Positions 1 through 11,167 of a stretch of 32,718 nucleotides of DNA are shown piece by piece. How positions within the stretch are numbered: position 1 is the first letter of the stretch; every line of letters starts with the position of its first letter. Under the pieces are notes generated by a model. It was not told where the DNA came from. It saw only the letters and a program-made list of their open reading frames with translations, and did no database searches. Source of the DNA: Emmonsiellopsis sp. PD_33 (taxonomy: Eukaryota > Ascomycota > Eurotiomycetes > Onygenales > Ajellomycetaceae); NCBI GenBank assembly GCA_032988165.1, contig JANTQF010000382.1, forward strand, positions 1 to 32,718. Reading direction: 5' to 3'. The position numbers and the translations under genes are program-made.

Positions 1-582
1 TATAGATAATATTAGTATTTCTTCAACATTTTGAGGATGGCTTGGCATTCTTGTTTTCCTGTGTCATACTTTGCCTCTACTAGGCTCCAAATCCTACTCT
101 CATATTAGTAGGGATGAAGCTTTCTATCAAGCTGCGTCTTTTGACTTCTCTGTGGGTGTTAGGATAACTTTTCGTCACGGAGGTAGGAGATGGGATATGA
201 GCGCCGGTAGGGAGGGGGCTGGTTAAAAACTTTTACTTTTAACTTTTAAACTTAACCTCTGTGTTAGTTTGTTTGTTTTAAGGTTATAAAGGGTTTGGTT
301 GAACTTTTTGATTTAATTCCATATCAAGCTTAAGTATAGGAGTTGGTTGCAGCTAGTTATGTATGTATGTACGTTACGGATAAAGATAGATCGCAGTGGA
401 TATGAAAACCTTTGGTCTCTTAGCTCATCCCCTTCGGTTGAAGAAGCAACCCGGCCATCCAGCTAGAAGATCAGACGATCCGAAAAAGTAGTTTAAAATC
501 ATGGCATTCATTCATACAAATATCAATCACATCACATCACATTAAACCAAACCCCAGATGACCCCCTGTTTTTTTATTGTTT
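1..582. other. Gene-free AT-rich left flank
   Basis: I see no credible coding region here on either strand. It is AT-rich, with a short TATG-type run near 359-371. It lies downstream of the acetylxylan esterase stop codon, so part of it is probably that gene's 3' UTR and terminator. The rest may be flank of a gene outside the window. Confidence 0.5.
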
Positions 583-1611
583 TCACAGCCCAAACCACTC
601 CAACACCATATCCTCATGATCAGGCACCGAATGCCCAACACCCTCCCCACTATACGCCACATACTGCGTCCCATCACCAAAGATCATCTTCGTATAGCCG
701 GCCTCGGGATTGTTTTGTTCCTCGCCTGTCTGCTCGATGCCGAACACGTTGGGCCATTGCTTGTTTGCTTCGAGGAAGTTGTTGTAGCTGAGCGTTGTGT
801 CGGCGGTGCCGTGCCAGATTTGCAGTCTGGGGCGGGTGCCGTTGAAGTCTATATGGCGTGTTAGTGGTGATGGGGGTATTGGTGGGAATATAGAGGGTTT
901 TGTCCCCACGTAAGAATCCAAGGGGTTAGAAAGGGGAGGGGAGGGGGCCAACTGCCCTCTCAACACAATATGGGAGTTTATGAATATAGAAACAGAAAAT
1001 CACATACCAGGATATCCCGCGCGCACCATATCCCCCCACTCCTCCGCGGACTTTGTCAACTGGCCATTCGCACACTCATTCTGCCACATACCATCCCCCT
1101 TGAAGCAGCCATACGGCACGCCCGAAAACGCCGCGCCAGCCTTGAACAGATCCGGATACGCGCCCGCCAGCACATTGGTCATCATTGCCCCGGACGAGCT
1201 GCCGGTCATAAACACCTTCTCGGGATCGGCGCCGTACTGCTCGAGCGTGTAGCGCACCATGGACGCAACGCCGAGCGAGTCGCCGCCCGCATCGTGCGTC
1301 AGCGTTTCGTCCGTGTGCACGTCCCAGCATTGGCCGCTGTCCGGGGCGTCTGGGTAGATTACGATGAAGCCCTTTTCGTCTGCGAGGCGGGCGTATTGGG
1401 TTTGTTGGTAGATGGCCTGGGCGGTGCCGGTGCAGTAGTGCAGGGCGACGATGATGGCGGGGTTTTCAGCCAGGGTGTCCGGGACGTAGATGTACATTTC
1501 TACGTTTGTGGGGTTGTCGCCGAAGTTTGTAACGGGGGTTAGGTCTGCGGCTGCAGCGGTGGAGGCGAGGGCGAGTAGGGCCACGCCCATGCCGCGGAGG
1601 GTGGAGAGCAT
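583..1611 (-). CDS. axeA: Acetylxylan esterase, secreted (CE1, AxeA type)
   Basis: Two exons: 1611-1008 and 848-583, giving 289 aa. The 159-bp intron has a GTATGT donor, a CTAAC branch site and an ATAG acceptor. The N-terminus is a signal peptide (hydrophobic, alanine-rich, about residues 1-22), so the protein is secreted. It has the CE1 alpha/beta-hydrolase layout. The nucleophile elbow GSSSG (Ser139) follows the KVFMT strand, HGTAD gives a likely acid Asp218, and GVGH gives His274. The end EWFGL is typical of fungal AxeA proteins. By family knowledge it removes acetyl groups from xylan so that xylanases can act. No carbohydrate-binding module or linker is present, as usual for the AxeA group. 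I saw no convincing XlnR site (GGCTAA) in the near promoter. The annotated ATG is the only one that supplies the signal peptide. Confidence 0.93.
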
Positions 1612-1763
1612 TGTGTCTTGGTTTGGGTGATGGGAGCGGATTGGGGGTGGGATAGGACGGGGCCTATGGCGCCAATTGAGGTAGGCGATTTGAGGGACAG
1701 GGACCGAAGAGGAGGAGGAAGGGAGGAGGAGAATATTCTTCCTCGCAGTGGGCTGCGCGTTTC

Positions 1764-1771
1764 ATTATATA
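1764..1771 (-). promoter_or_regulatory. TATA box candidate for axeA
   Basis: The minus strand reads TATATAAT about 155 bp upstream of the axeA start codon. The match and distance suit a fungal TATA element with a leader of roughly 100 bases. This is inferred from sequence only. Confidence 0.45.
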
Positions 1772-3551
1772 CCAGCACATTCTTATGACATCCGTTCTGT
1801 TTCCATCCGACATATGAACCGTAAGGTAGCGCAGGGGGGGGGTGCCCCTCCGCCAAAAAGCCTGCTCATGGAGTCCGGGACATAGCCTAAATGGCCATTA
1901 GAATGAAACGAATCAATTGTAATGAACAAGCCGATCACAAATGAAACAGACGACTGAAAACAGAGACATCCGCTCGTCCATCGCCCATAAGGTAATGGAC
2001 GATCCACATCGGCCCGTAGTCATATATTAAACGGTTTCCTTCATTTCGGTTTCCGGGGAACCCTTGCTGGCCCGGACGCGGAGAAAAGGCCGAAAGAGAG
2101 GCGGAAATATTTCCCCCCTACTAGGCTCCCTATTCCCTAACCCGAGTTGGGTTGAGACACGAGGGGTCAGGGCGCCCCATCGTTCATTATGAGACGGAGT
2201 GGTGGTTGATGTCGGCTTCTGGACACGGAACAAATATCGATGGTGCTTGGCGGCATTCAGGGCCGGCGGGTAATATAAGGGATAATAGAGAGGAATCGGC
2301 TTTGGATTTAGCTGGCGGCCATGATAGATGCCGAGGCAGGCAGGTAAGCAGCAACGAGATGGTGATTTAATGAAGTCCGAGTTCGCTGGAGAAGAACAAA
2401 AAAAAAGTTGTCTGCACAGCGTATGCTGTAGATATTCGTTTCCCTTGATCCGCATTGTCCCTGCCACAGTCTTTAGGTCTCGTAGATTAATAAGAAAACA
2501 GCTCCAGTCCAGACACGTCCAGGATGGAGCTGAATGTTTCATCAACGGTATTTAGTATGTGGGGTATTTTCTCCAGCCCATTTGCCGTGCCCTGATACTC
2601 TGACGAAATAGATAGTTTCATCCCGAGGATCGTCTGGCCATACCCATGACGATATCGATTTTAACCTTCGCTAAGCATTTTCCCGACTGCTGTTTAAATC
2701 TCAAAGGCAGCGGGGTAACTTACCTGCCCCATCCTGGGCTTTTCGTTTGATAGCGGAGGTCTTTTTTTTGCCGCAGTCATGATTCAAAAATAATAAACAT
2801 GGGGAAGCATCCATAGATCAAGATTATGTCAAATAGGAAGAATTCCAAAAAAGGATATTGGTATTATAATCTGTTCTTCTGATAAACAATAAAACTCCAT
2901 TCTGCTGCGAAATGCAGATAGCGGTCATTGTCGGCACTTGAGGACCATCAGTAACCGGGCAGACAATGCAGAGGCATACCAATGGTACCAGAGACAGGTA
3001 TTGCGGTGAGTAATTCACACGCTATGAAGGTATCCAGGCAGTGGTAGGGGTTTCCGGTTTGTTCAAGTCCAGGTAACTGTGGAGATGTTCCACCCCTAGA
3101 ACAGGTGTAAGGGATCCTCTCCGCGCTGATCTCAAGCAGCAGGGTTTAGAGAAGAGAAAAAGAAGACAGCTGCGACCGAGAAAAGAGTCATATGTATAGG
3201 TATCGTGTGAGAAGATCGGTAGAGGAAAAGACTGAACATTCAAAAACGAAAAATCCAGGGAGAAGAGAAAGAAAGGTAGGGAGAGGTGTTAATTCGGGTT
3301 TCCTCCATCCATCCATCCATCCATCCATCCAACCAGGACAGCAACCAACTCGGACTCCAGCCAAAGTCACAAAATCCCAACAGTGCAGAAGAACCCCTTC
3401 AAACTCCAGTATTCCGATAAAGAAAAGAGACCACAGGAATTAGGACATACCGACCAATTGGCGCCTATGGTTTCATGCAACACCAGACAAAGACAAAAGC
3501 TATGCACGTATTATTTTGTCCACTCTGAGCTGCTGAATACCGTGTCCCGCC
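1772..3551. other. Long intergenic region, no supported gene
   Basis: About 1.8 kb between the axeA promoter and the 3' end of the UBE2C gene. The longest open frame is 172 codons at 2027-2545 on the minus strand. It is rich in serine, proline and arginine, has no recognisable domain, and does not continue through plausible introns. Other frames are under 90 codons. A small hairpin (AACCC/GGGTT arms) lies near 2138-2153, and an ATCC microsatellite lies at 3307-3330. A degraded element or a non-coding RNA is possible, but nothing proves either. Confidence 0.5.
3307..3330. repeat. ATCC microsatellite, six units
   Basis: Perfect ATCC tetranucleotide run of six units in intergenic DNA. Confidence 0.9.
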
Positions 3552-4306
3552 CTACTCGCCGTCCTCAATATCGCGATGCCTCGCTAGAACGTGGCGCTTA
3601 TATTCCTCTGGGTCGCTATCCCAGAGCTCTGCAGCTTGACCGTTAAGAGGGCTTGCACTATATGGCAGGGAAATATGGCTGATTAGCTACAAGTACACGG
3701 TACAGAGTATTTTCTTGCGTGGGACCAGGAGAAGGGGAACCGACTTGTTTGGCTCCCCGAGCAAGCTCTGCAAGCTCAACAGAACACTTTGTACGTTGTA
3801 TACAGCACTCCACTTGTCCTTGAGAATGTCGAGACAGATCCGTCCGGAGAAGTCGACGTTTGGGTGGTAGATGGGTGTCTTGAAGAGAACTGTTGGTGGC
3901 GCATAGGGATAATTCGAGGGAAAGGCAAAGGAGAGCTTGAAGGTGAGGTTCTCGTATGGAGTCTCTGTTGGACCGCTAATCGTTGCCGTCCAGGATAGGA
4001 GGTTGCCGTCAGCATCTGGGAAAGCAGATATGCCGGGCGAGGGAGACATCATGAGCTGCATAAGTTCACTCTGTAGTCTGCAGAGGGGAATGTCAGCAAG
4101 GAGACATATTTTATTGGTCATTTAGCAACCTGCGCGGCCCTGACCAGCAATATATATTTGGAGATATGTGCTGGGGATTGTTGGGCGCACCGTTTGGTAA
4201 CATTTTGAGTGTCTGTTCTAGCGGGACCACTGCCCAACTTGGAGGTTTCTAGCACGGCGCCTGAATCAGGAGCAGCGTTCTGGGTGTCTTCCATCGTATA
4301 GTCCAT
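3552..4306 (-). CDS. ubc11: Ubiquitin-conjugating enzyme E2 C (UBE2C/Ubc11 type)
   Basis: Three exons: 4306-4191, 4077-3745 and 3657-3552, giving 184 aa. Introns are 113 bp (donor GTGCGC) and 87 bp (donor GTCGGT, branch GCTAAT). After a 39-residue polar N-terminal extension comes a complete UBC fold starting RLQSEL. It includes the YHPNV motif (H110-N112) and the active-site cysteine in GRICLDILKDKW (Cys120). The extension and the run SPLNGQAAELW near the end match the UBE2C subfamily rather than Ubc4/5, and the length is close to that of known UBE2C proteins. In the family, this E2 charges the anaphase-promoting complex and starts ubiquitin chains on cyclins and securin. It shares a 597-bp promoter with the divergent Chk1 gene. 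An in-frame second Met (residue 5) could also serve as start. Confidence 0.93.
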
Positions 4307-4574
4307 GGTTCTGTATTTCACAAGGCGTGGTCTGCCCAGATAGTGACTGTGGTGAGAAAGAGTAGAGCGTAGTAGGGAGCCGTATGCGACGGGGAGAGCA
4401 CTGGAGCAGGACGGAAAACGAGTGGTATTTATCCAGCTATCCTCGAAACGATCGCAAGCACCGGCTCTTTGCGCAGAAGGACAGACAGGGCGGAATTCAC
4501 AGTAGACGGCTGTTGGATGGCTGGTGTGAGGTGTGGTGAAGAAAATAAATTGTTGCTGGCCGAGAACGGATGTT

Positions 4575-4581
4575 TGTTTAC
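4575..4581 (-). promoter_or_regulatory. Forkhead-type site GTAAACA
   Basis: The minus strand reads GTAAACA, the core Fkh recognition sequence, about 270 bp upstream of the UBE2C start. Forkhead factors drive G2/M genes in yeasts. Function here is inferred. Confidence 0.4.
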
Positions 4582-4608
4582 CCAGCAACCACCCCGCCGC
4601 GGCTGAAC

Positions 4609-4615
4609 TGATTGG
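4609..4615 (-). promoter_or_regulatory. CCAAT box (CCAATCA)
   Basis: The minus strand reads CCAATCA, the preferred form bound by the HapB/C/E complex in filamentous fungi. It lies 303 bp upstream of the UBE2C start and about 290 bp upstream of Chk1. Confidence 0.45.
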
Positions 4616-4672
4616 CCGCCACCGCCAAGTCAATTCGATATCCAGCTATCCCGAGATTCAATTTCGTCCACA

Positions 4673-4678
4673 ACGCGT
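4673..4678. promoter_or_regulatory. MluI cell-cycle box ACGCGT
   Basis: A palindromic ACGCGT, the MBF/APSES-factor core, 226 bp upstream of the Chk1 start codon. It is a single copy, so it is suggestive only. Confidence 0.4.
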
Positions 4679-4903
4679 CGCCAGACACGTCTGTCCTGAA
4701 ACTCTGCTCGCGTCGTCTTCGTGTCTGGCCTCGACTCGCCCCAACTCCCCTCCCCGTTGATGTCCGCTGGCCTGGCTCTCGGATCCCTCACCAGGAGCCC
4801 TGTTGCTGCTGCGCCGTCCCAACCAACAGCGCTGACCGTGTCGCGACGGGCGATTTGATCGCTGGTGGGCTGTCCGGCTGCTAGTGCGGCGCGAGCTGTC
4901 TCC

Positions 4904-6582
4904 ATGAAGCATTCTCAATTGGCCCCGCTCCCCAACGACCTGCCGTTCCGCATCGTTTCCCAAACGATTGGGCAGGGAGCGTACGCATGGTACTTAGAAT
5001 TGCTCTCTCCCATGCCCGTTTTGTTAGTCTGGACGTGAGAAGCTGACGTCTGTCTCTACCCCGCAGTATCAAGAGGGCCTGTCCGCTGGACAGTGACAGT
5101 CCAGTAATTGCTGTCAAGTTCATCCACAAGGATTACGCAGCCCGCCATGGGCGCGTTACCACCAGACAGATCCAGATGGAGGTGGCGCTGCATCAGCATG
5201 TTGGCCGGCACAATAATATCATCCAGTTCCTGGAGACGGGCGAGGATGACTGTTGGCGGTGGATAGCAATGGAGTTGGCAGAGGGCGGTGATTTGTTCGA
5301 CAAGATCGAAGCCGACGAGGGGGTGGGCGAGGATGTCGCACACGTCTACTTTTCTCAGCTGGTCAATGCTGTTGGATATATGCATTCCAAGGGCGTGGCG
5401 CATCGGGATATCAAGCCGGAGAATATCCTCCTCTCCGCTGATGGCAATTTGAAAATTGCCGATTTTGGATTGGCCACGCTGTACGAGTATCGCGGGGAGA
5501 AGAAGCTGTGCACAACCCTCTGTGGCAGCCCTCCCTACATCGCACCAGAGGTCCTCAAGTGCAGCAGCAGGGGTAAGTCTAAGGGCGAGGGCTACAGAGC
5601 AGACCTTGTGGATATCTGGTCCTGCGGCGTGGTGTTGTTTGTGCTCCTTGTTGGAAACACTCCTTGGGATAGTCCCACAGACGAAAGCTATGAATATATC
5701 GAGTATGTAAAGACAAACTCGAAGCCAGCGGACGAGCTTTGGGAGCGTCTACCTCCCACTACGCTGTCTCTTCTTCGAGGTATGATGAAGATCGACACCT
5801 TGAACAGGTTCTCCATGGAAGATGTGCGTAGACACCCTTGGTTTACACGGAAGAACCCATATATGTCTGCGGACAGCAAGCTTTCCAACCCTATCAATCT
5901 AGCTACGACCATGTTCGAATCATTGCATATTGATTTCAACAGAGATCCTCTACTATCTTCCTCCTCCCAAGCGCGGCAGACCACCGACTCCGACGCAATG
6001 GATATAGATGCGTCCGGGCCAGATATGCGGCCAAAGTTCTCCTCCACCCAACCGGAAAACCCAGTCGAGGACACTCTGGACTGGGATGGCCCCCCTCGCC
6101 TCACGGCACATTCTGCCTTCTCTCAACCCAAATCTATGGACTCAGATCAGGTCATGCTACTTACGGAACGTCTATCCGAAGACCCCTCAATGTCGCAGTT
6201 CTCAACCACGCCCTCAGTCCCCCTCAGTCGAACGCAGAACGCTCAGAACTTCCAGGACATCGTCCCTGCGTCTCGCCTGACGCGCTTCGCGTCGTCCTGG
6301 CCGCTTGGGCTGTTGGTTCCGCGTGTCTGCGAAGCGCTCCAGCTATTGCATGTCCCCGCATCCCCGACCTCGTCTGATTCTGCTGATTCGATACTTATCC
6401 GGGTGCGGACTCACGACGACAGGAAGTGTCCACTCCATGGGAATATCATCATCGAAAGCATTGGGGAGGGACATGCAGAGGTTGAGTTTGTGAAGGTGAA
6501 GGGGGATCCGCTTGAATGGAGACGGTTTTTCAAGAAGGTGACTGTGCTGTGTAAGGATGCTGTGTTTAAGCCGGATATCTAG
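4904..6582 (+). CDS. chk1: Checkpoint kinase Chk1 (Ser/Thr kinase)
   Basis: Two exons: 4904-4989 and 5067-6582, giving 533 aa. The 77-bp intron has donor GTACTT and acceptor CGCAG and interrupts the glycine loop, so the kinase is complete only after splicing. Visible kinase elements are GQGAYA (23-28), AVK (Lys46), HRDIKPEN (Asp143 catalytic), DFG (Asp161) and the APE-type end of the activation segment (Glu190), with WSCGVVLF after it. The stretch MELAEGGDLFDKIE is characteristic of Chk1. A serine-rich linker (about 310-420) holds several SQ/TQ dipeptides, possible ATM/ATR sites. The C-terminal part (about 430-533) looks like the regulatory KA1-like domain. In the family, Chk1 blocks mitosis after DNA damage or stalled replication and acts in the nucleus. 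It is divergent from the UBE2C gene. Confidence 0.93.
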
Positions 6583-6927
6583 ATCTCTTGTAATGTTTTC
6601 GAGTATTTATGTTTGGGGCGGTTGGATCGGGCTTGGATCGGGGCTGGGGATTTAATGATAATGATAGTAATGCCACATACGTCTATTCCCTAATTATCTA
6701 TCACTTGGATGCATATCCATCCTCTCTATATTTATTCCAACGACCTATTAAATACAGTGAATACTACTCCGCAGTCAAATCCCACCCCCCCTCACGTGAC
6801 GGCCAGCGCAACGTCCACTCCGCCCCTGGCCAGAAACACCAAGCAACAAGGAGGGGAATCCGCGCTGAACCCGATGCCCGCTCCGCAATGCATCCGCTGT
6901 CTCTGCGCTACATGCTGCTGATGATCC
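6583..6927 (+). promoter_or_regulatory. Chk1 3' flank and F-box gene promoter
   Basis: 345 bp between two genes on the same strand. The first part is AT-rich (probable 3' UTR). The second holds a TCACGTGA site at 6792-6799, about 130 bp before the next start codon. Confidence 0.5.
6792..6799. promoter_or_regulatory. E-box TCACGTGA (Cbf1-type)
   Basis: Perfect 8-bp palindrome TCACGTGA, followed by C so that the RTCACRTG consensus is met on the minus strand. It lies about 130 bp upstream of the F-box gene start. Confidence 0.5.
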
Positions 6928-8912
6928 ATGGAGAAGCTACCAGTAGAGCTCGTCTCCAAGATAGTTGAGCGTAAGCAAGCTCCTCTACCTGTTTTCCGTC
7001 CGGGGTCTGGTAACAGCGCATCAAACCACACACCAGCTAACCCACCCATCGTATAGATATTGGCCCTCCCGAGCTATCTTCCCTCCAGCTCGTATCCCGG
7101 CGTCTCTTCGAATTCTGCCGCGACAATTCCCTCTGGCGCCGGTACTGCTACGAGGCCCGGAAAAATCCCCGCGAAAACGGTGCTCCGCTTAATTTCCTGA
7201 GGCCGGAACAGTCCCCGGCACCTGTTGCCGGCCATGGCCAGGGTAATGCGGGAAACGTTTTAGATGTGATTACGGCCGGGCAGGCTGGCAATGCTGCCGA
7301 TGCCAATGCCACAGATACTCATATACCCCATCTCCAGCCGGGGGAGAAAAGTACGCTGTCGCTAGCGGGCTGCGCGAGTCAATGGGATCCGTCCTATGAG
7401 GGGGAGAAGGTTGACTGGTTCTCAGAGTATGTTGCGCGGAATGTACCCATCTCCGTTGAATGGCTGCAGGAACCGCCTGGGGAAAGTGGCCAGGATGAGG
7501 AAGACGGGATACTGGGTAGGGAGGTGAAGGGGATGGGTCTCATGAAGGATTACAGTTATGCCGGGTCTGATAAGATAGTTGCGCCCCTGGATGACGGGGC
7601 GGTCTGCGTGTGGGATCTTAATCGCTCTACGTACATGAAGGATCGAAACTCGAGAGGGAAAATCAGTGGTATCAGCCGAGCGGGAATCCTGATGAAGGAC
7701 CTGTCGCGGAGGGAGGATTCGCCGAAGTCAGTGAATATCGACTTCATCTCGGTCGGGGAGTGTGTCAGCGTCGACTCGTTCCGCCATACCGCTTATATTG
7801 CGGTAGGAAGCATGCTGAACGAAGTCGACCTGTCCACGTTACAGGTGGTGTCGCAGAAAAAGTATCCCTGGTCTGTGTTTGCGCTTTCTCAGGAAACAGA
7901 GTATTCCGCCCCATTGACCGTGGGCACTGCGCAGAGTCTTCACGTTTATGACTCCAGGATTCGATCAGAGGCTGCAGAATCTAGGCTCTACAGCCCACCG
8001 GCACCAGATAATTGCAGATATGTTTCGTTGCTTCAGCCTATTCCTATTTCAATCCTACACCCCCCGTTACCCAACATAAATTCAATCCTCATTGCTGGGC
8101 GCTTTTCCGCCATCCTATCATACGACCGTCGAAACCTATCCGGCTTACTGAGAACCACACACTCGGGCGCGAGCCTATGTAGTCTTGCAGCCATCCCAAC
8201 CTCCCCCCGACCATACTCCTCCATGCACCCGGAGTTACAAGGCAGTCACACGGTTGTTGCCTGCGGCGAATACAAAGGTCGCGGATCACTGGAGATGCTC
8301 CCCATCTCCGCCCCCGCCACGACAGGCGACTTTCACACGCAAGAGCGCTCCTCTTTCCTACGCGGCGCCATATGCCAAAACCGGCAGAGTGCCTCGGGGT
8401 CAAAACTCTTATCTGTCGCAGCGCACGGCACCCGGATCGTCTTCACTGATGCTGACGGGAACATCAAGTGGGTTGAGAGAGACGGTCGAACAGAAGTACG
8501 ACGATGGAATTTGAATATGGATACCAGCCAACGAAGGAAGCCGCCGCCAGTAGTCCCAACGCCGCTGAGTATTCTTGATTCCGACCTCTGGTTTACGCAG
8601 CCAACGAGTAGTTCGGAGATGGTTCGCAAGATCCTACCCACGGGATTCCCTGATGTGCTGGATGATGAATTGCTTATTTGGACTGGTGATCGGATTGGGA
8701 GAATACGATTTTCACGGAAGCCTGGACACGATTGGAACAGTGATACGGGCAAATACCATGGGAATGAAGAAGAGGGCGACTCCCGCACCGTTGATAGGGG
8801 ACACCACCGCGACCCTAGTTCGAGGGGGTATTCAGAGGCCGTTGTCCGCGAGTCATTGTACACGCATAGAAATGAGCTTTCGTGGATGGGGAATTTCGGG
8901 ACGGGGAATTAA
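6928..8912 (+). CDS. F-box protein with probable beta-propeller body
   Basis: Two exons: 6928-6970 and 7057-8912, giving 632 aa. The 86-bp intron (donor GTAAGC, branch GCTAAC, acceptor TATAG) splits the F-box. After joining, residues 1-48 read as a typical F-box: LPVELVSKIVEHI, then the SLQLVSRRLFEF helix and the SLWRR end. Such proteins link substrates to Skp1-cullin (SCF) ubiquitin ligases. Downstream, a CVWDLN segment near residue 197 and later repeated strand-like stretches (VFTDADGNIKW, LLIWTGDRIGRIRF) suggest a degenerate WD40-type propeller as the substrate-binding part. Individual repeats are too divergent to count by eye. Residues 78-110 are alanine/glycine-rich and likely disordered. 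I do not recognise a named orthologue. The ATG was chosen because it puts the F-box at the extreme N-terminus. Confidence 0.85.
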
Positions 8913-10150
8913 ACTGGACTGACAGTTCTCAGGAGGCATTCTTTTTTTTTTTTCTCGGATAATACCTTTTTGTCCATTTTTTGGTTGGACTTGACGAATT
9001 TCCTTGTATTGGCGAACAATTTTGGAGATAAAAAGTTCCGGGAGCTTTCTTGGTTGGATGTTTTATTTCCACCTTATGACACATATATAATCGATAATTT
9101 ATTTTTTGGCACGAGGAAACGAGGTTCTCATGAGTGTTTCTTGGTTGCTAATTACTAGTACTTCCTCCCGTTCTCCTTCATCGAGGGGTTGGCAGCAATC
9201 CAGTTGAATATTTATTTCGGCATCGAGATGATCGACGCCAGGATGAAAAAACCGTTCTTCAATAGTCTCAGGAGCAACCGACCAGCTTGGAACAATCCAA
9301 CTTTCGTTCCTGAGCCATGCATGCAGGAGCATTTCCATAACCCCCGCTATGAATAAAACGCAATATCCCTGCCATCCACCGCCACAATTCGAGCCGTCGG
9401 CGCGGCATTCATTCATTAATCATCCCCGTCCCGCCGCCTCCTATCCGCTCCGATAGACGGAGGTCCGAGGTCCATGCGGCATGTGGCGGGACTGCTCACC
9501 CTTTTCGAGGGGGGTGAAAGGACAGTCTTGGGCGCTCGGCATTTCTAATCTCAGTATTTTGCTTACTCTTCCTTACATCACTCTCATTCAACACGGGAAA
9601 TACACCCACAATCTGGTCTTTTTAACCCGCCCGTTTGGCCATTTCGCGCGAGTAAGCGACTTCACCAACCAGACCGTTCCGTTCCTAGTGGAAAGATCCA
9701 GCTCCGTCCAGTCCAACAGAGTGACAAGACAACCTTAACCCCTTCGGCTGATACAGACATATACCCTGTCTCTTCCATTCTTTGCCGGTGCTTAGCATTC
9801 ACAAACGTCGCGGGAAACTCCATATTAACCAGGTTATCCCCCCCTCCCCCATCGTTTTGTTGGTTCCGCCCCATCGCCACAATCCCAAATTTCTCCGGCC
9901 GCCTCGAACCTCCCCCGCAACATTACCGCCGCCGAAAGACGAACGCCGCAAAAAAACTCCATTCCCAAGACAACACCGCACTTGCTACTCGTTCGTTCCT
10001 CATCTTATCCCGTCGCATCTCTCAACGATCGTTGCTTGAATCCTTCCCACACCGCCGTCGCAAAATCCCTCTCGACCTGAGCTTGTCAGACTGCCCCTCC
10101 TTCGGATTAACGAAGACACTCCGCCCCGCGTTCATACAACAGCACGCCCA
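8913..10150 (+). other. Intergenic region and RIB3 promoter
   Basis: 1.24 kb. It starts with an AT-rich, T-tract-bearing 3' flank of the F-box gene (poly-T near 8941-8953). It ends with a long pyrimidine-rich stretch (about 9837-10135) typical of fungal core promoters and leaders just before RIB3. A 105-codon minus-strand open frame at 9099-9416 has no recognisable feature. No riboswitch-like structure was recognised. Confidence 0.5.
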
Positions 10151-11167
10151 ATGCCTTCAAAAGCAGACGAGAGTCTGCAATTTAACACAATTGAGGAGTC
10201 GATAGAGGCCTTCAGTAAGGAAACCCCCGTCAAAACAGAACCCGTCTTTCGTTCCGTTGGCCATTATCCTTGTTGGCTCCCCAGTCTCTCGGGTTTGCGC
10301 AATCCATTGCGAAAACCGCCGGTGCGGAAGCGTTAAGAAGGAAAGGAGCACGAAGGCTAACAAATGATATTTTTATCTTTTGTGCTACAGGAAATGGAGA
10401 ATTTATCGTAGTCCTCGATTCGCAAAATAGAGAAAATGAAGGCGACCTGATCATAGCCGCGGACTCGGTGACCACGGCGAAGATGGCATTTATGATCCGG
10501 TATAGCAGGTACGTTTTTTTTTAATAAAACAACCACTCACCATGTTTCCCCGGCCCCTATATCCGCAGTTATATATGTTACACAACATTCACCCCGCCCG
10601 CATGCACACATGGTATCAACTAACACAATCAACCCCCAACAAAACAGCGGCTACATCTGCGCGCCCATCCTCCCCCCCCTCGCCACGCACCTCGCGCTGC
10701 CCCAAATGGTAACCGAAAACGCCGACCCCAACGGCACCGCCTACACAATCTCCATCGACGCCACCGACCCCTCCATCACGACCGGAATCTCCGCCCACGA
10801 CCGCGCCCTCACCTGCCGCACCCTCGCCGACCCGAACGTGCAGCCCACCCACTTCCGCCGTCCAGGCCACATCCTCCCGCTGCAGGCGCGGCCTGGAGGC
10901 GTCCGGGAACGACCGGGCCATACGGAGGCCGCGGTGGACTTTTGCCGGCTGGCGGGGAAAGCGGAGGCGGGGGTTATTTGTGAGTTGGTGGAGGATGGGG
11001 TGGTGGGGGCTGAGGGTGTGGCTGAGATGGAAGGGGCGGGGATGATGAGGGGTGATAGGTGTTTGGAGTTTGGGAAGAGGTGGGGATTGAAGGTTTGTAC
11101 GATTGAGGATTTGGTGGGTTATTTGGAGAGGACGGAGGGGAAGGTGGGGGTTAATGGGAAGCATTAG
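10151..11167 (+). CDS. rib3: 3,4-dihydroxy-2-butanone 4-phosphate synthase (RIB3)
   Basis: Three exons: 10151-10214, 10391-10508 and 10648-11167, giving 233 aa. Introns are 176 bp (donor GTAAGG, acceptor CTACAG) and 139 bp (donor GTACGT, branch CTAAC, acceptor AACAG). The enzyme converts ribulose 5-phosphate to L-3,4-dihydroxy-2-butanone 4-phosphate plus formate, supplying the four-carbon unit for lumazine and then riboflavin. Family signatures are all present: RENEGDLI (35-42, acidic metal/substrate loop), SGYICAP (61-67), TTGISAHDRALT (His111-Asp112), HFRRPGHILPL (129-139), GHTEAAVD (151-158) and CELVEDG. There is no fused GTP cyclohydrolase II domain, as expected for fungi. The second half of exon 3 is strongly G-rich while the first is C-rich, yet the frame is intact. 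Confidence 0.95.

Larger units (their letters stand above)
4307..4903. promoter_or_regulatory. Shared divergent promoter, UBE2C and Chk1
   Basis: 597 bp between the two start codons. It holds a forkhead-type GTAAACA, a CCAATCA box and an ACGCGT (MCB) within about 100 bp, each listed separately. Open frames in this stretch are under 95 codons and overlap the presumed leaders, so I do not call them genes. Confidence 0.6.

Noticed and set aside
970..1542. 190-codon plus-strand frame over axeA
   Set aside because: Directly antisense to the catalytic core of the esterase; His/Arg-rich shadow.
1875..1890. Possible XlnR site near TAGCC upstream of axeA
   Set aside because: The minus strand reads GGCTAT, which does not fit the GGCTAA/GGCTAR consensus.
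2138..2153. Possible transposon end or terminator hairpin (AACCC/GGGTT)
   Set aside because: Arms are only five bases, with no second copy or target duplication seen.
2027..2545. 172-codon minus-strand open frame
   Set aside because: No domain, odd composition, no plausible intron extension and no clear start context; kept only as an open question.
9099..9416. 105-codon minus-strand open frame in the rib3 upstream region
   Set aside because: No recognisable motif, and it ends in AT-rich 3' flank DNA; length is within chance expectation.
10616..11164. 182-codon antisense frame opposite rib3 exon 3
   Set aside because: Composition is a shadow of the C-rich/G-rich skew; the sense strand encodes intact RIB3 signatures.
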